From the NCBI GenBank assembly GCA_934511165.1, contig CAKSWA010000003.1, positions 3,828 through 67,827 of the forward strand: 64,000 nt of DNA, written 5' to 3'. The notes below the pieces were generated by a model. It ran no database searches. It was not told where the DNA came from and saw nothing but the letters and a program-made list of their open reading frames with translations. This DNA is from an uncultured Oscillospiraceae bacterium. GTDB lineage: Bacteria > Bacillota > Clostridia > Oscillospirales > Oscillospiraceae. Both the position numbers and the translations under genes were made by a program. Shown piece by piece: positions 26,632-34,795 of this stretch. Position 1 is the first letter of the stretch. Each line of letters begins with the position of its first letter.

Positions 26632-27117
26632 TTATTTCCTCCCGTTGAGTTTTATCATCAGATCGTCAAGAATCTCCGCGGGGACAAAGTGGGAAATATC
26701 GCCGCCGTAGCTCGCGATTTCGCGCACGGTGGTGGAGCTGAGATACATATATCTCTCATCCGAGGCCAGAAACACGGTCTCCACGCGGCTGTTGAGCTTT
26801 TTGTTCGTGAGCGCCATCATGAATTCGTATTCAAAGTCGGACAGCGCGCGCAGTCCGCGCACAACGACGGGGTTTTCGTACCGGTCGGCGTAATCCACAA
26901 GCAGCCCTTCCCACATATCGACCTCGATATTGGGAATAGACGCCGTAGCCCGCCGGACGTGCTCGCAACGCTCCTCGAGTGTAAAGGCACAATGTTTTCC
27001 GGGGTTTGCCACCACGCAAACCACAACGCGCGCAAACATTTTGGACGCGCGGCGGATCACGTCGAGATGGCCGAGCGTGATCGGATCGAAGCTGCCGGGA
27101 CAAATGGCTGTCTGCAT
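26632..27117 (-). CDS. coaD: Phosphopantetheine adenylyltransferase
   Basis: Fourth step of coenzyme A synthesis: 4'-phosphopantetheine plus ATP gives dephospho-CoA. The product has 161 residues. The nucleotidyltransferase motif CPGSFDPITLGHLDVIRRA (residues 6-24, T/HxGH) and the second motif YMYLSSTTVREIASYGGDIS are intact. The start overlaps the rsmD stop by one base. Confidence 0.97.
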   Translation of the reverse strand: MQTAICPGSFDPITLGHLDVIRRASKMFARVVVCVVANPGKHCAFTLEERCEHVRRATASIPNIEVDMWEGLLVDYADRYENPVVVRGLRALSDFEYEFMMALTNKKLNSRVETVFLASDERYMYLSSTTVREIASYGGDISHFVPAEILDDLMIKLNGRK

Positions 27118-27656
27118 CAGTCGTTTCCTCTGGTTATAACCGTGAGTTTGATTTTCCCGTAACGGTACGTTTTCGTCGTGCCGTATTCCGCCGGAAGGAC
27201 CGGCAGCGCCGTTTCCGGCCGGGTTTCGACCACCATTATACCACCGCGCGAGAGGATGTCAAACTCTTTCACCGCCTCCATCGCTTTCCCTTCGAGGCCG
27301 GAGCCATAGGGCGGATCGAGGAAGATGAGATCGAACTTCTCGCCGGATTTCAGAATGCCGAGCGCGTCGCATTGCAGAACGCGCGCCGCAAGGCCGCAGC
27401 GGCGGAGATTTTCCTGCACAAGGCGGACGGAATCGCGCGCGCTGTCTACAAAAACGCACTCCTTCGCGCCGCGGGAGAGCGCCTCAATGCCGAGCTGCCC
27501 CGTTCCGGCGAAGAGGTCCAGAACTTTGCGCCCCTCCACGTCGAACTGGATAATATTGAACATGGCCTCTTTTACCTGATCGGTCGTGGGGCGGACATCC
27601 CGTCCCACCGGCTCAAGCAGGCGGCGGCCGCGGCAGATGCCGGTGATCACTCGCAT
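27117..27656 (-). CDS. rsmD: 16S rRNA (guanine966-N2)-methyltransferase
   Basis: Methylates G966 in helix 31 of 16S rRNA. The product has 179 residues. RsmD landmarks are MRVITGICRGRRL at the start, VRPTTDQVKEAMFNI, the SAM loop VLDLFAGTGQLGIEALSRGA (46-65) and the catalytic DPPYG (LIFLDPPYGSG). It overlaps uvrC upstream by 10 bases and coaD downstream by 1 base. The rsmD-coaD pair is conserved across bacteria. Confidence 0.96.
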   Translation of the reverse strand: MRVITGICRGRRLLEPVGRDVRPTTDQVKEAMFNIIQFDVEGRKVLDLFAGTGQLGIEALSRGAKECVFVDSARDSVRLVQENLRRCGLAARVLQCDALGILKSGEKFDLIFLDPPYGSGLEGKAMEAVKEFDILSRGGIMVVETRPETALPVLPAEYGTTKTYRYGKIKLTVITRGND

Positions 27657-29476
27657 GATGTTTCCTCCTCGGTTTTGTGAAAATACTCGTATATGGCCTG
27701 CGCCGTGTTCTTCGGCACGGCCTTCGACAGTTCCTCCGCGCTCGCCGCGCGGATGGCGCGCACCGAGCCGAAGGCCTTCAAAAGATCGTTTCTCCGTTTT
27801 TCCCCAACGCCGGGGATCTTATCGAGCGTCGAGCCGCGCACGCTGTCGCGCAGCGAGCGGTGGTACTCAATGGCAAAGCGGTGCGTCTCCTCCTGAATGC
27901 GTCCCACGAGCGCAAACGCCGCGGGATTTGCCTGAATGCCGATTTCGTGTCCCTCCGGCGTTACAAGAGCGCGGGTGCGGTGGCGGTCGTCCTTCACCAT
28001 GCCGAACACCGGGAGGCTGAGCCCCAGCGCTTCGAGCGCAGTGCAGGCCGCGGAGGCATGTTCTGCGCCGCCGTCGATGAACAAAACATCCGGCCGTGCG
28101 GAAAACTTTCCGTCCTCCTCAAGATAATGCGTGAACCGGCGCGTGATGACCTCGCGCATGGAGCCGTAGTCATCCGGCGTTTCGGTGCTGCGGATGCGGA
28201 ATTTCCGGTAATCCCGCTTGAGAGGCTTTCCGTCTACATGCACCGTCATGGACGCCACGATACCCGTACTGCCGGTGTTCGAAATATCATACGCTTCGAT
28301 CCGGTGCGGGAATTCCGTGAGCTGAAGCGCCTCCTGAAGCCATTGAAGCGTCTTGCTCCGGCGCTGCTCGGCGGTCGTAGAGCGCAGAATCTCCTCGCGG
28401 GCGTTCACCGCCGCCTTTTCCGCAAAGCGGGCACGGTCGCCGCGCTGCGGCACTTCGAGATACACGCGCCGCCCGGCCATGTCCGAAAGCCAGCGCTCGA
28501 TGTCCTCCTTATCCTCCGGCTCAAACGGCAGGAGGATCGTTTTGGGCCAGCTCGAGCGGTTTACATAATATTGGCGCAGCAGAGCGGACAGGGCTTCTCC
28601 ATCCGTCTCCGTCGGGTCGTCGATGAGCGATACGTCCTTGCCGGACAGATCGCCGTTCGTATAGTGCAGCACGGAAAAGCAGCTCTTTGCGCCGCGCACA
28701 AAGCCGACGGCGTCCGTGTCGGCGCGGGCGGCGGCAATGACGCGCTGGCGGTTTTCGAGCGTGGACACCGCGCGCATCCGGTCTCGCAGCCGCGCGGCCT
28801 CCTCAAACCGGAGATCTTCGGCCGCGGCGTTCATCTCCGTCTCAATGCGCCGGACAAGCTCCGCGCTGCGCCCTTCGAGGATATCCACGGCTTCGTCGAT
28901 CGCACGGCGGTACTCTTCCCCGCCCGGCTCGCCGCGGCACCAGCCGCGGCACGCGCCCATCTGGTATTGAAGGCAGGGGCGGTCTTTCCCGATGTCGCGC
29001 GGGAACACGCGCCGGCAGGTAGGCAGTCCCAGCGTTTTGCAGAGGGTGTCAATGATGCTCGATGTCTGTCCCCGGCCGCCGTAAGGGCCAAAGTATTTTG
29101 CCCCGTCCGGGTTCGCGCGGTTGGATAACGCGAACCGCGGGTACGGCTCGCGCCGGTCAAGACGGAGGAAAGGATACCCCTTATCGTCTTTGAGGAGGAT
29201 GTTGTAATGCGGCTTGTGGCGCTTGATGAGCGAGTTTTCCAGCACGAGCGCTTCGAACTCCGTCTCGGCAATGATGACGTTGAAGTCGTTCACGTGCGAT
29301 ACCATCGCCGCGACCTTCGGCAGATGGTCGCCGCGGAAATAGCTCGTCACGCGGTTTTTGAGCGCCTTGGCCTTGCCGACATAAATCACCTCGCCGGAGG
29401 CGTCCAGCATGATATAAACGCCCGGCAGCAGCGGCAGGCGGTTGGCTTTTTCGCGCAGCTCCTCGATCTTGGTCAC
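27647..29476 (-). CDS. uvrC: Excinuclease ABC subunit C
   Basis: Makes both cuts in UvrABC nucleotide excision repair. The product has 609 residues. I start at GTG 29476 (VTKIEELREKANRLPLLPGVY), with GGGAG 10 bases upstream; the longer frame from TTG 29506 has no better site. The GIY-YIG domain is residues 15-95 (GVYIMLD...VIYVGKAK), the zinc or cysteine segment lies near CLQYQMGACRGWC, a UVR motif near 200-235, the RNase H-like endonuclease domain in the second half (YDISNTGSTGIVASM, DGGAEH) and helix-hairpin-helix repeats at the end (DKIPGVGEKRRNDLLKAFGS). Confidence 0.96.
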   Translation of the reverse strand: MTKIEELREKANRLPLLPGVYIMLDASGEVIYVGKAKALKNRVTSYFRGDHLPKVAAMVSHVNDFNVIIAETEFEALVLENSLIKRHKPHYNILLKDDKGYPFLRLDRREPYPRFALSNRANPDGAKYFGPYGGRGQTSSIIDTLCKTLGLPTCRRVFPRDIGKDRPCLQYQMGACRGWCRGEPGGEEYRRAIDEAVDILEGRSAELVRRIETEMNAAAEDLRFEEAARLRDRMRAVSTLENRQRVIAAARADTDAVGFVRGAKSCFSVLHYTNGDLSGKDVSLIDDPTETDGEALSALLRQYYVNRSSWPKTILLPFEPEDKEDIERWLSDMAGRRVYLEVPQRGDRARFAEKAAVNAREEILRSTTAEQRRSKTLQWLQEALQLTEFPHRIEAYDISNTGSTGIVASMTVHVDGKPLKRDYRKFRIRSTETPDDYGSMREVITRRFTHYLEEDGKFSARPDVLFIDGGAEHASAACTALEALGLSLPVFGMVKDDRHRTRALVTPEGHEIGIQANPAAFALVGRIQEETHRFAIEYHRSLRDSVRGSTLDKIPGVGEKRRNDLLKAFGSVRAIRAASAEELSKAVPKNTAQAIYEYFHKTEEETSCE

Positions 29477-29503
29477 GGTTTCAAAACTCCCTGAATGCAA
29501 AAG

Positions 29504-29530
29504 CAAGGGCGTGTTTATAACACGCCCTTG
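29504..29530 (-). terminator. Terminator of ptsH
   Basis: A 12-bp stem (CAAGGGCGTGTT/AACACGCCCTTG) followed on the minus strand by CTTTTG. It overlaps the region just before the uvrC start, so it separates ptsH from uvrC. Confidence 0.75.
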
Positions 29531-29552
29531 TCCGTTTGTTTGCTTTTGCCGA

Positions 29553-29816
29553 TCACTCCGCGAAGTCCGAGGCGATCAGCGCGGTGAGCGCTGCCACAGC
29601 CTCTTCCTCGTCCGAGCCATCCGCAATGATGGTGATGGGGGTACCCTTTACGATACCCAGAGAAAGAACACCGAGAAGAGACTTGGCGTTGACACGGCGC
29701 TCGTCCTTCTCCACCCAGATGCTGCACTTGTACTCGTTCGCCTTCTGAATGAAGAACGTTGCAGGTCTGGCGTGCAGGCCTACCTGATTGCTGATGACTA
29801 CTTCTTTGCTGACCAT
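29553..29816 (-). CDS. ptsH: HPr phosphocarrier protein
   Basis: Carries phosphate from enzyme I to sugar-specific EIIA proteins of the PTS, and acts in catabolite control when phosphorylated on Ser. The product has 87 residues. The active His is in VGLHARPATFF (about residue 15), and the regulatory Ser46 region reads NAKSLLGVLSLGI, so both sites are present. No enzyme I gene is adjacent; it is monocistronic behind its own promoter. Confidence 0.95.
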   Translation of the reverse strand: MVSKEVVISNQVGLHARPATFFIQKANEYKCSIWVEKDERRVNAKSLLGVLSLGIVKGTPITIIADGSDEEEAVAALTALIASDFAE

Positions 29817-29894
29817 ATTCGCCGCTCCCTATCATCAAAAATTGGTTAATTCCGCTATGGATCGTCTGACATGGATATGCTTTTATACGGGTAT

Positions 29895-29923
29895 ATTTTA
29901 ACAAAGCATGCCGGGAACGTCAA
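29895..29923 (-). promoter_or_regulatory. Promoter of ptsH
   Basis: Minus strand: -35 TTGACG (29923-29918), 17-base spacer, -10 TAAAAT (29900-29895). Confidence 0.75.
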
Positions 29924-29979
29924 CCTTTTTCCTCGGTTTTGGAAAAATGCACAGCAAAAAACTCCGCTTTATCGCGCTG

Positions 29980-32346
29980 TTACTTCAATTCCACAACGGT
30001 CACGCCGGTCTCGCCCTCGCCATAGCGGCCAAGACGGAACGATTTCACCTGCTTATTGCGGCGGAGCGACTGCTGCACCGCAGCGCGCAGAGCGCCCGTG
30101 CCCTTGCCGTGGATAATCGTCACCGTTTCGAGACGCGACTGTACCGCCGAATCGATGTACCTCTCCACGACCGGGATGGCCTCGATGGTCTCCATGCCGC
30201 GGATGTCGAGCTCGGACGATACGGCGCTCTGCCGGAGCGTCGTGCCGCGGCTCTCGGTGCGGATCGTCACGGCAGGCTTTTCGTTTTCCAGGAGCAGCAC
30301 CTCGTCCTCGCGCGCTGTAACGCGCAGGATGCCCGCCTGCAAAGTAAGCGTCCGGTCGGCCGAGATGGCAAGCACCGTTGCCTTCACGCCCATGGAGCGG
30401 ATCTGCACCACGTCGCCCACCTGCACGGCACGCGCAGACTTCTTCTCCTCCGGCGCGGGCTCGTCACGCCGCAGGGAGTCCTGCGTCTCGTTGAGCTTCC
30501 GGCGCATTTCGGCGCGCGCGGCGTTGATGCGCTGGTGGTCGTTCTCCTCGTTCTGGGCAGAGCGCATCGCGTCCAGCTCGCGGAACGTGCTCTCGGCCAC
30601 GGCGCGGGCGTCGGCGAGGATGTGCTCGGCCTCGCGCCGCGCCTTCTGCTCGGACTTTTCAAGCCGGATTTCAAGCTCGGCGCGCAGCTGCGCGGCCTTT
30701 TTCCGCTCTTCCTCCGCCTGGCGGAGCTGGCGGGCGGATTCGGTGCGCTCGCGGTCAAGGATCTGGCGGGTCTGTTCGAGCTTTTCGATCGTCTCTTCGA
30801 GCTTCGCGCTCGTCATGCCGACGCGTCCCTTGGCATCCTCGATGATCTCCTCCGGCAGGCCGAGCCGCTGGGAGATGGCAAAGGCGTTGGATTTGCCCGG
30901 AATGCCGAGGAGCAGCCGGTACGTCGGGCGCAGCGTGTCCACATCAAACTCGCACGAGGCGTTCATGACGCCGGGCGTGTTCGTGGCATATACCTTGAGC
31001 TCGGCATAGTGCGTCGTGGCGGCGATGACGCAGCCGCGTGCACGGGCGCTCTCGAGGATCGACACGGCGAGCGCCGCGCCCTCGACGGGATCGGTGCCAG
31101 CGCCGAGTTCGTCGAAGAGGAGGAGCGAGCCGTCGCCGCATTCCTGCAGGACGTTCACAATGTTCACCATGTGCGCTGAGAACGTGGAGAGCGACTGCTC
31201 GATGCTCTGCTCGTCGCCAATATCGGCGAGGACTTTATCAAAGATGGGGACGCAGCTTCCCTCCGCAGCGGGGATGTGCAGGCCGCACTGCGCCATCAGG
31301 CAGAGAAGGCCGATCGTTTTGAGCGTGACGGTCTTGCCGCCGGTGTTCGGGCCGGTGATGACGAGCGTATCGTAATCCTCGCCGAGCTCCACATCGATGG
31401 GAACAGCCTTGTCCTTATCAAGCAGCGGGTGACGCGCCCGGCGCAGCCGGACGCCGCGATCGGAGAGCTCCGGCGCGCCGGCGTTGAGCTTGAAGCTGAG
31501 CTTCGCGCGGGCAAAAATGCCGTCGAGCCGCACGAGCGCGGAAAAATCGGCGTCGATATCCTCGCGGTGCGCGGCGCACTCAGCGCTGAGCTCCGCCAGA
31601 ATGCGCTCGATCTCCGCCTTCTCCTTCGCCTTCAGCTCGCGGATCTCGTTGTTTGCCTTGACTGCCGCCATGGGCTCGACAAAGAGCGTTGCGCCGGAGG
31701 CGGACACATCATGCACGAGTCCCGGCACGCTGCCTTTGCATTCGGCCTTGACGGGGACAACATAGCGATCCGAGCGCGTCGTGATAATAGGATCCTGCAA
31801 AAACTTCGCCATGGATGGCGCAGAGATGATCTTCTGCAGGCTGTCGCGCACGCGCGCGGCCGCCGCGCGCATTTTGCGGCGGATGTCGGAAAGCTCGCTG
31901 CTCGCACTGTCGGCGATTTCATCCTCGCTGGGGATGGAGTTTACGATCTTGTCCTCCAGAAACCGGTTCGTCTGGAGCATTTTGAAGAGATGGTCGATGC
32001 ACGTCTCTTTCTCGGTGCTCATACCGTAGGAGCGCACGGCGCGCGCGCTTTGCAGCACGCCCGCGATCTCGAGCAGTTCGCGCGGATTGAGCACGCCCCC
32101 CATGTCGGCGCGGGCGAGCGAGCCGCGCACATCGCGCAGTCCCGAAAGCGACGGGCTGCCCTTATAGACCATCATATCCTTCGCGGCGCTCGTCTCGGCG
32201 AGCAGCCGTTCGACCTCCGCGCGGTGTACGCTCGGCACGAGCGCAAGCGCCTCCGCCTTTGCCGGTTCGGACAACGCCTCCCCTGCGAGCATTTCCAGTA
32301 CCGCCGGAAGTTCGAGAGTGTTTCTTGATTTTTCCAGTAAGTCCAT
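29980..32346 (-). CDS. mutS2: Endonuclease MutS2
   Basis: MutS-family ATPase that in Firmicutes acts on recombination intermediates and collided ribosomes, not in mismatch repair. The product has 788 residues and lacks the mismatch-reading N-terminal domain. The Walker A is TGPNTGGKTVTLKT near residue 330, followed by FDELGAGTDP (Walker B) and ATTHYAELK. A long coiled coil runs from about 510 to 620. The C-terminal Smr nuclease domain includes SSELDIRGMETIEA and IIHGKGTGALRAAVQ (about 712-788). The 14-bp repeat array lies directly upstream of its start. Confidence 0.97.
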   Translation of the reverse strand: MDLLEKSRNTLELPAVLEMLAGEALSEPAKAEALALVPSVHRAEVERLLAETSAAKDMMVYKGSPSLSGLRDVRGSLARADMGGVLNPRELLEIAGVLQSARAVRSYGMSTEKETCIDHLFKMLQTNRFLEDKIVNSIPSEDEIADSASSELSDIRRKMRAAAARVRDSLQKIISAPSMAKFLQDPIITTRSDRYVVPVKAECKGSVPGLVHDVSASGATLFVEPMAAVKANNEIRELKAKEKAEIERILAELSAECAAHREDIDADFSALVRLDGIFARAKLSFKLNAGAPELSDRGVRLRRARHPLLDKDKAVPIDVELGEDYDTLVITGPNTGGKTVTLKTIGLLCLMAQCGLHIPAAEGSCVPIFDKVLADIGDEQSIEQSLSTFSAHMVNIVNVLQECGDGSLLLFDELGAGTDPVEGAALAVSILESARARGCVIAATTHYAELKVYATNTPGVMNASCEFDVDTLRPTYRLLLGIPGKSNAFAISQRLGLPEEIIEDAKGRVGMTSAKLEETIEKLEQTRQILDRERTESARQLRQAEEERKKAAQLRAELEIRLEKSEQKARREAEHILADARAVAESTFRELDAMRSAQNEENDHQRINAARAEMRRKLNETQDSLRRDEPAPEEKKSARAVQVGDVVQIRSMGVKATVLAISADRTLTLQAGILRVTAREDEVLLLENEKPAVTIRTESRGTTLRQSAVSSELDIRGMETIEAIPVVERYIDSAVQSRLETVTIIHGKGTGALRAAVQQSLRRNKQVKSFRLGRYGEGETGVTVVELK

Positions 32347-32366
32347 ATATGTCTCCGTTTGTCATG

Positions 32367-32478
32367 TGTGTTTACATAATTTGTTTTACTTAATTCGTTT
32401 TACATAAAACGTTTCACATAATGCAGTTTACGTATTATGGTTTACGCAATTTTATTTACGTAACTAAGTTTACATAAA
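32367..32478 (-). repeat. Tandem array of eight 14-bp repeats, array 1
   Basis: Read on the minus strand the segment divides exactly into eight 14-mers, beginning TTTATGTAAACTTA and ending ATTATGTAAACACA, with the shared core ATTATGTAAAC. Point changes but no length changes distinguish the units. It fills the gap between the recO stop and the mutS2 start and is strongly AT-rich within a GC-rich genome. A second array of the same unit, on the other strand, is at 38344-38413. Confidence 0.85.
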
Positions 32479-32489
32479 AATATTATCGT

Positions 32490-33239
32490 TTACTTCAGCT
32501 GCAGCGAATGCCAGTAATCCAGCGTACCGAAGCCTCGGTCGAGCTGCGCAAGGGTGTATTCCTCGCAGGCGGCGCAGAAGCGCTCGTCGGAGGGCTCATC
32601 CAGCGTGAAGGAAAAAATCTTTTTCTCCCCCGCCGAGCACACATGGCGCATGGCCGCAAGCGATGCGCCGCAGAGCAGCACCGATTTTCCCGGTGCACCG
32701 GGTGCGCACCCGGTGCAATGGACGCCGCCGCCATAGAGACTCAGGCGCGGCTTTTCGGGCGTTCGCGAGCCGCAGTCGGTGCAGCGGTCCAGCTGCGGGG
32801 CAAAGCCCGCGAGACACATGAGCCGCAGCTCAAAAACAGCTTTGATATGCCTGGATGGATAAAGCTGCCGCGAGAGCGCGAAGAGCGCATTCAGACCCAG
32901 ATGCAGAAGCGCCGTGCTGTGGCTGTCCTCATCGGACACGGCTTCCAGAAGCTCCGCCATATAGCAGCCGAGCGCATAGTCGCCGAGATCGGCGCGCAGC
33001 AAAGCAAAGTCCTCCAGCACGCTCCCCTCGGTCAGCGTATACCGGCCGCGGTTTTCAAAAAACGTCAGTTCCGACCACGTGAGCACCTGCGACGCCGCAG
33101 AGCACTTGGAGCCCTTCCGCAGCGCGCCGCGCGCCTCCGCAGTGATTTTCCCCTCCTCTTCCGTGAGGATCGTAAGGATTTTGCTCGACTCTTTGTATTT
33201 TACCTCGCGCAGCACCAGTCCGTGCAGGGTTTTGTACAT
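32490..33239 (-). CDS. recO: DNA repair protein RecO
   Basis: Helps RecR load RecA onto SSB-coated DNA in the RecFOR pathway. The product has 249 residues: an N-terminal OB fold (TLHGLVLREVKYKESSKILTILTEEEGKITAEARGALR), a helical part and a four-Cys zinc finger (CTDCG at about 155 and CTGC about 18 residues later). A single copy of the 14-bp repeat overlaps its start codon (33238-33251), which leaves only AAAGG as a weak ribosome site. It follows yqzL in the era cluster. Confidence 0.95.
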   Translation of the reverse strand: MYKTLHGLVLREVKYKESSKILTILTEEEGKITAEARGALRKGSKCSAASQVLTWSELTFFENRGRYTLTEGSVLEDFALLRADLGDYALGCYMAELLEAVSDEDSHSTALLHLGLNALFALSRQLYPSRHIKAVFELRLMCLAGFAPQLDRCTDCGSRTPEKPRLSLYGGGVHCTGCAPGAPGKSVLLCGASLAAMRHVCSAGEKKIFSFTLDEPSDERFCAACEEYTLAQLDRGFGTLDYWHSLQLK

Positions 33240-33256
33240 TATGTAAACCTTTCATC

Positions 33257-33394
33257 TTACGACAGAGGCCACGCGGGCGCTCTGTCGTTCGTCTGTTCTT
33301 TCTTTTTTCCGCCCGTTGGGGGAATGCGGGTCAGCAGCCAGCAGAGCGGGTCGCCGGTGTCGCGGAACACATCCCAGAAAATTTTCGTATCCAT
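33257..33394 (-). CDS. yqzL: YqzL family small protein
   Basis: A 45-residue protein between era and recO, too short for most ORF lists. It begins MDTKIFWDVFRDTGDPLCWL, matching the YqzL pattern (FW..F..TGDP..YLL), and ends with a basic KKKEQTNDR stretch and WPLS. In Bacillus subtilis yqzL lies at this same spot between era and recO. No function is known. The stop is 17 bases before the recO start; GGGGGAAAA upstream may be the ribosome site. Confidence 0.8.
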   Translation of the reverse strand: MDTKIFWDVFRDTGDPLCWLLTRIPPTGGKKKEQTNDRAPAWPLS

Positions 33395-33457
33395 ACGGGA
33401 AGTTTTCCCCCGCACGTTTCGGATATGACCGGGAAAAACCGGACGGAACGGTAAATA

Positions 33458-34348
33458 TTAGTTATCCGTGTAGCCAAAGTTGCGCAGAAGCGAATTGGAA
33501 TCGCGCCACTTTTCCTTGACCTTCACCCACGTCTGCAAAAAGACCTTTGTGCCCATGAATTCTTCAATATCCTTCCGGGCGTCCTCGCCGATCTTTTTGA
33601 GCATTGCGCCGTGCTTGCCGATGATGATGCCTTTGTGGCTTGCCTTTTCACAGTAAATCGTCGCTTCAAGGTCGATGATGCCGTCGTCCCGCTCGGAAAA
33701 GCGCGTGATCTCCACCGCCGTGCCGTGCGGCACCTCGCGTTCAAGATTGAGCAGCAGCTTTTCGCGGATGAGCTCGGCGCAGACCTGCTTTTCGGGCTGA
33801 TCGGTCGTCACGCCCTCCGGGAAAAGCGCCGGAGACTCCACCGCGAACTTGTCGAGTTCCTTGAGAAGTTCCTCCACGCCGTCGCCGGTTTTGGCAGAGA
33901 TGGGGACAATGGCATTGAAGGCATACGCCTCGCTGTAGAGCGCGATAACGGCGAGGAGCTTTTCCGGCTCCACGGTATCGAGCTTATTGATGGCGAGCAC
34001 CGCCGGGCAGTTTGCCGCTTTGATGCTGGCGAGCAGCTCGCGCTCCTGCGGCCCGATGGAAGCAACCGGCTCCACAACGAGCACCACGGCGTCCACGTCT
34101 GCAACGCTCTGGCGCACAACGCTGACCATATAGTCGCCGAGGCGCGTGCGCGGCTTGTGGAAGCCGGGGGTATCGAGAAATACGAACTGCGTTTCGCCGC
34201 GCTGACACACGGCGGTGATGCGGTTTCGCGTCGTCTGCGGTTTGTTGGATACGATGGCGATTTTCTCTCCGGCGAGAGCGTTCGTCAGAGTGGATTTGCC
34301 GACGTTGGGCCGTCCGCAGATGGTGATCATGGCAGTTTTAGAAATCAT
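33458..34348 (-). CDS. era: GTPase Era
   Basis: Small GTPase that checks 16S rRNA 3'-end maturation on the 30S subunit. The product has 296 residues. G1 is GRPNVGKSTL (12-21), G3 is DTPGFHKPRTRLG, G4 is NKLD and G5 is ISAKTGDG. The C-terminal KH domain carries IIGKHGAMLKKIGEDARKDIEEFMGTK. It overlaps the ybeY stop by 11 bases. Confidence 0.97.
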   Translation of the reverse strand: MISKTAMITICGRPNVGKSTLTNALAGEKIAIVSNKPQTTRNRITAVCQRGETQFVFLDTPGFHKPRTRLGDYMVSVVRQSVADVDAVVLVVEPVASIGPQERELLASIKAANCPAVLAINKLDTVEPEKLLAVIALYSEAYAFNAIVPISAKTGDGVEELLKELDKFAVESPALFPEGVTTDQPEKQVCAELIREKLLLNLEREVPHGTAVEITRFSERDDGIIDLEATIYCEKASHKGIIIGKHGAMLKKIGEDARKDIEEFMGTKVFLQTWVKVKEKWRDSNSLLRNFGYTDN

Positions 34349-34793
34349 AGCCGAGCTCCTTCATAATGGCTTTTTCTCTTGCGCGCATTTTGGCTTTTTC
34401 CTCGCCCTCGTCGAGATGGTCGTAGCCGAGCAGATGCAGCACGGAGTGCACCGTGAGATACTGCGCCTCGTGCTTAAATCCGCCGCCGTACTCCTCGCCC
34501 TGCGCTTCGGCACGCTCGAGCGAGAGGACCATGTCGCCGAGATAGCGGCGGTTCGTGTCATAGTCCATTTCGTCGATCGGGAACGAGAGCACGTCCGTCG
34601 GCCGGTCCACGCCGCGCTGCTCGCGGTTGATGGCGTGGATGCCCTCGTCGTTCGTGAGCGTAACGCCGATCTCGCACGGCTCGTCCACGCCCTCGGCGCG
34701 CAGCGCTGCGGCGGCGGCCTTCTTCACGAGCGCGGCCGTCTCCGGGTGGCCGAGACCGCGCTTTTCCCGGTAAATGTAGAATTTATGCTGCAT
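34338..34793 (-). CDS. ybeY: Endoribonuclease YbeY
   Basis: Zinc RNase that matures 16S rRNA and takes part in ribosome quality control. The product has 151 residues. The metal site HSVLHLLGYDHLDEGE (HxxxHxxGYDH) is intact near residue 118, preceded by the structural TDVLSFP. It starts 2 bases after phoH ends and overlaps era, so the genes are translated as a unit. Confidence 0.96.
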   Translation of the reverse strand: MQHKFYIYREKRGLGHPETAALVKKAAAAALRAEGVDEPCEIGVTLTNDEGIHAINREQRGVDRPTDVLSFPIDEMDYDTNRRYLGDMVLSLERAEAQGEEYGGGFKHEAQYLTVHSVLHLLGYDHLDEGEEKAKMRAREKAIMKELGYDF

Positions 34794-34795
34794 CG

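Noticed and set aside
32367..32478. CRISPR array
   Set aside because: Units of 14 bases in direct contact without unique spacers; no cas genes in the window.
32367..32478. Replication origin iterons or DnaA boxes
   Set aside because: The core ATTATGTAAAC does not match the DnaA box TTATCCACA, and no dnaA, dnaN or rep gene is near.
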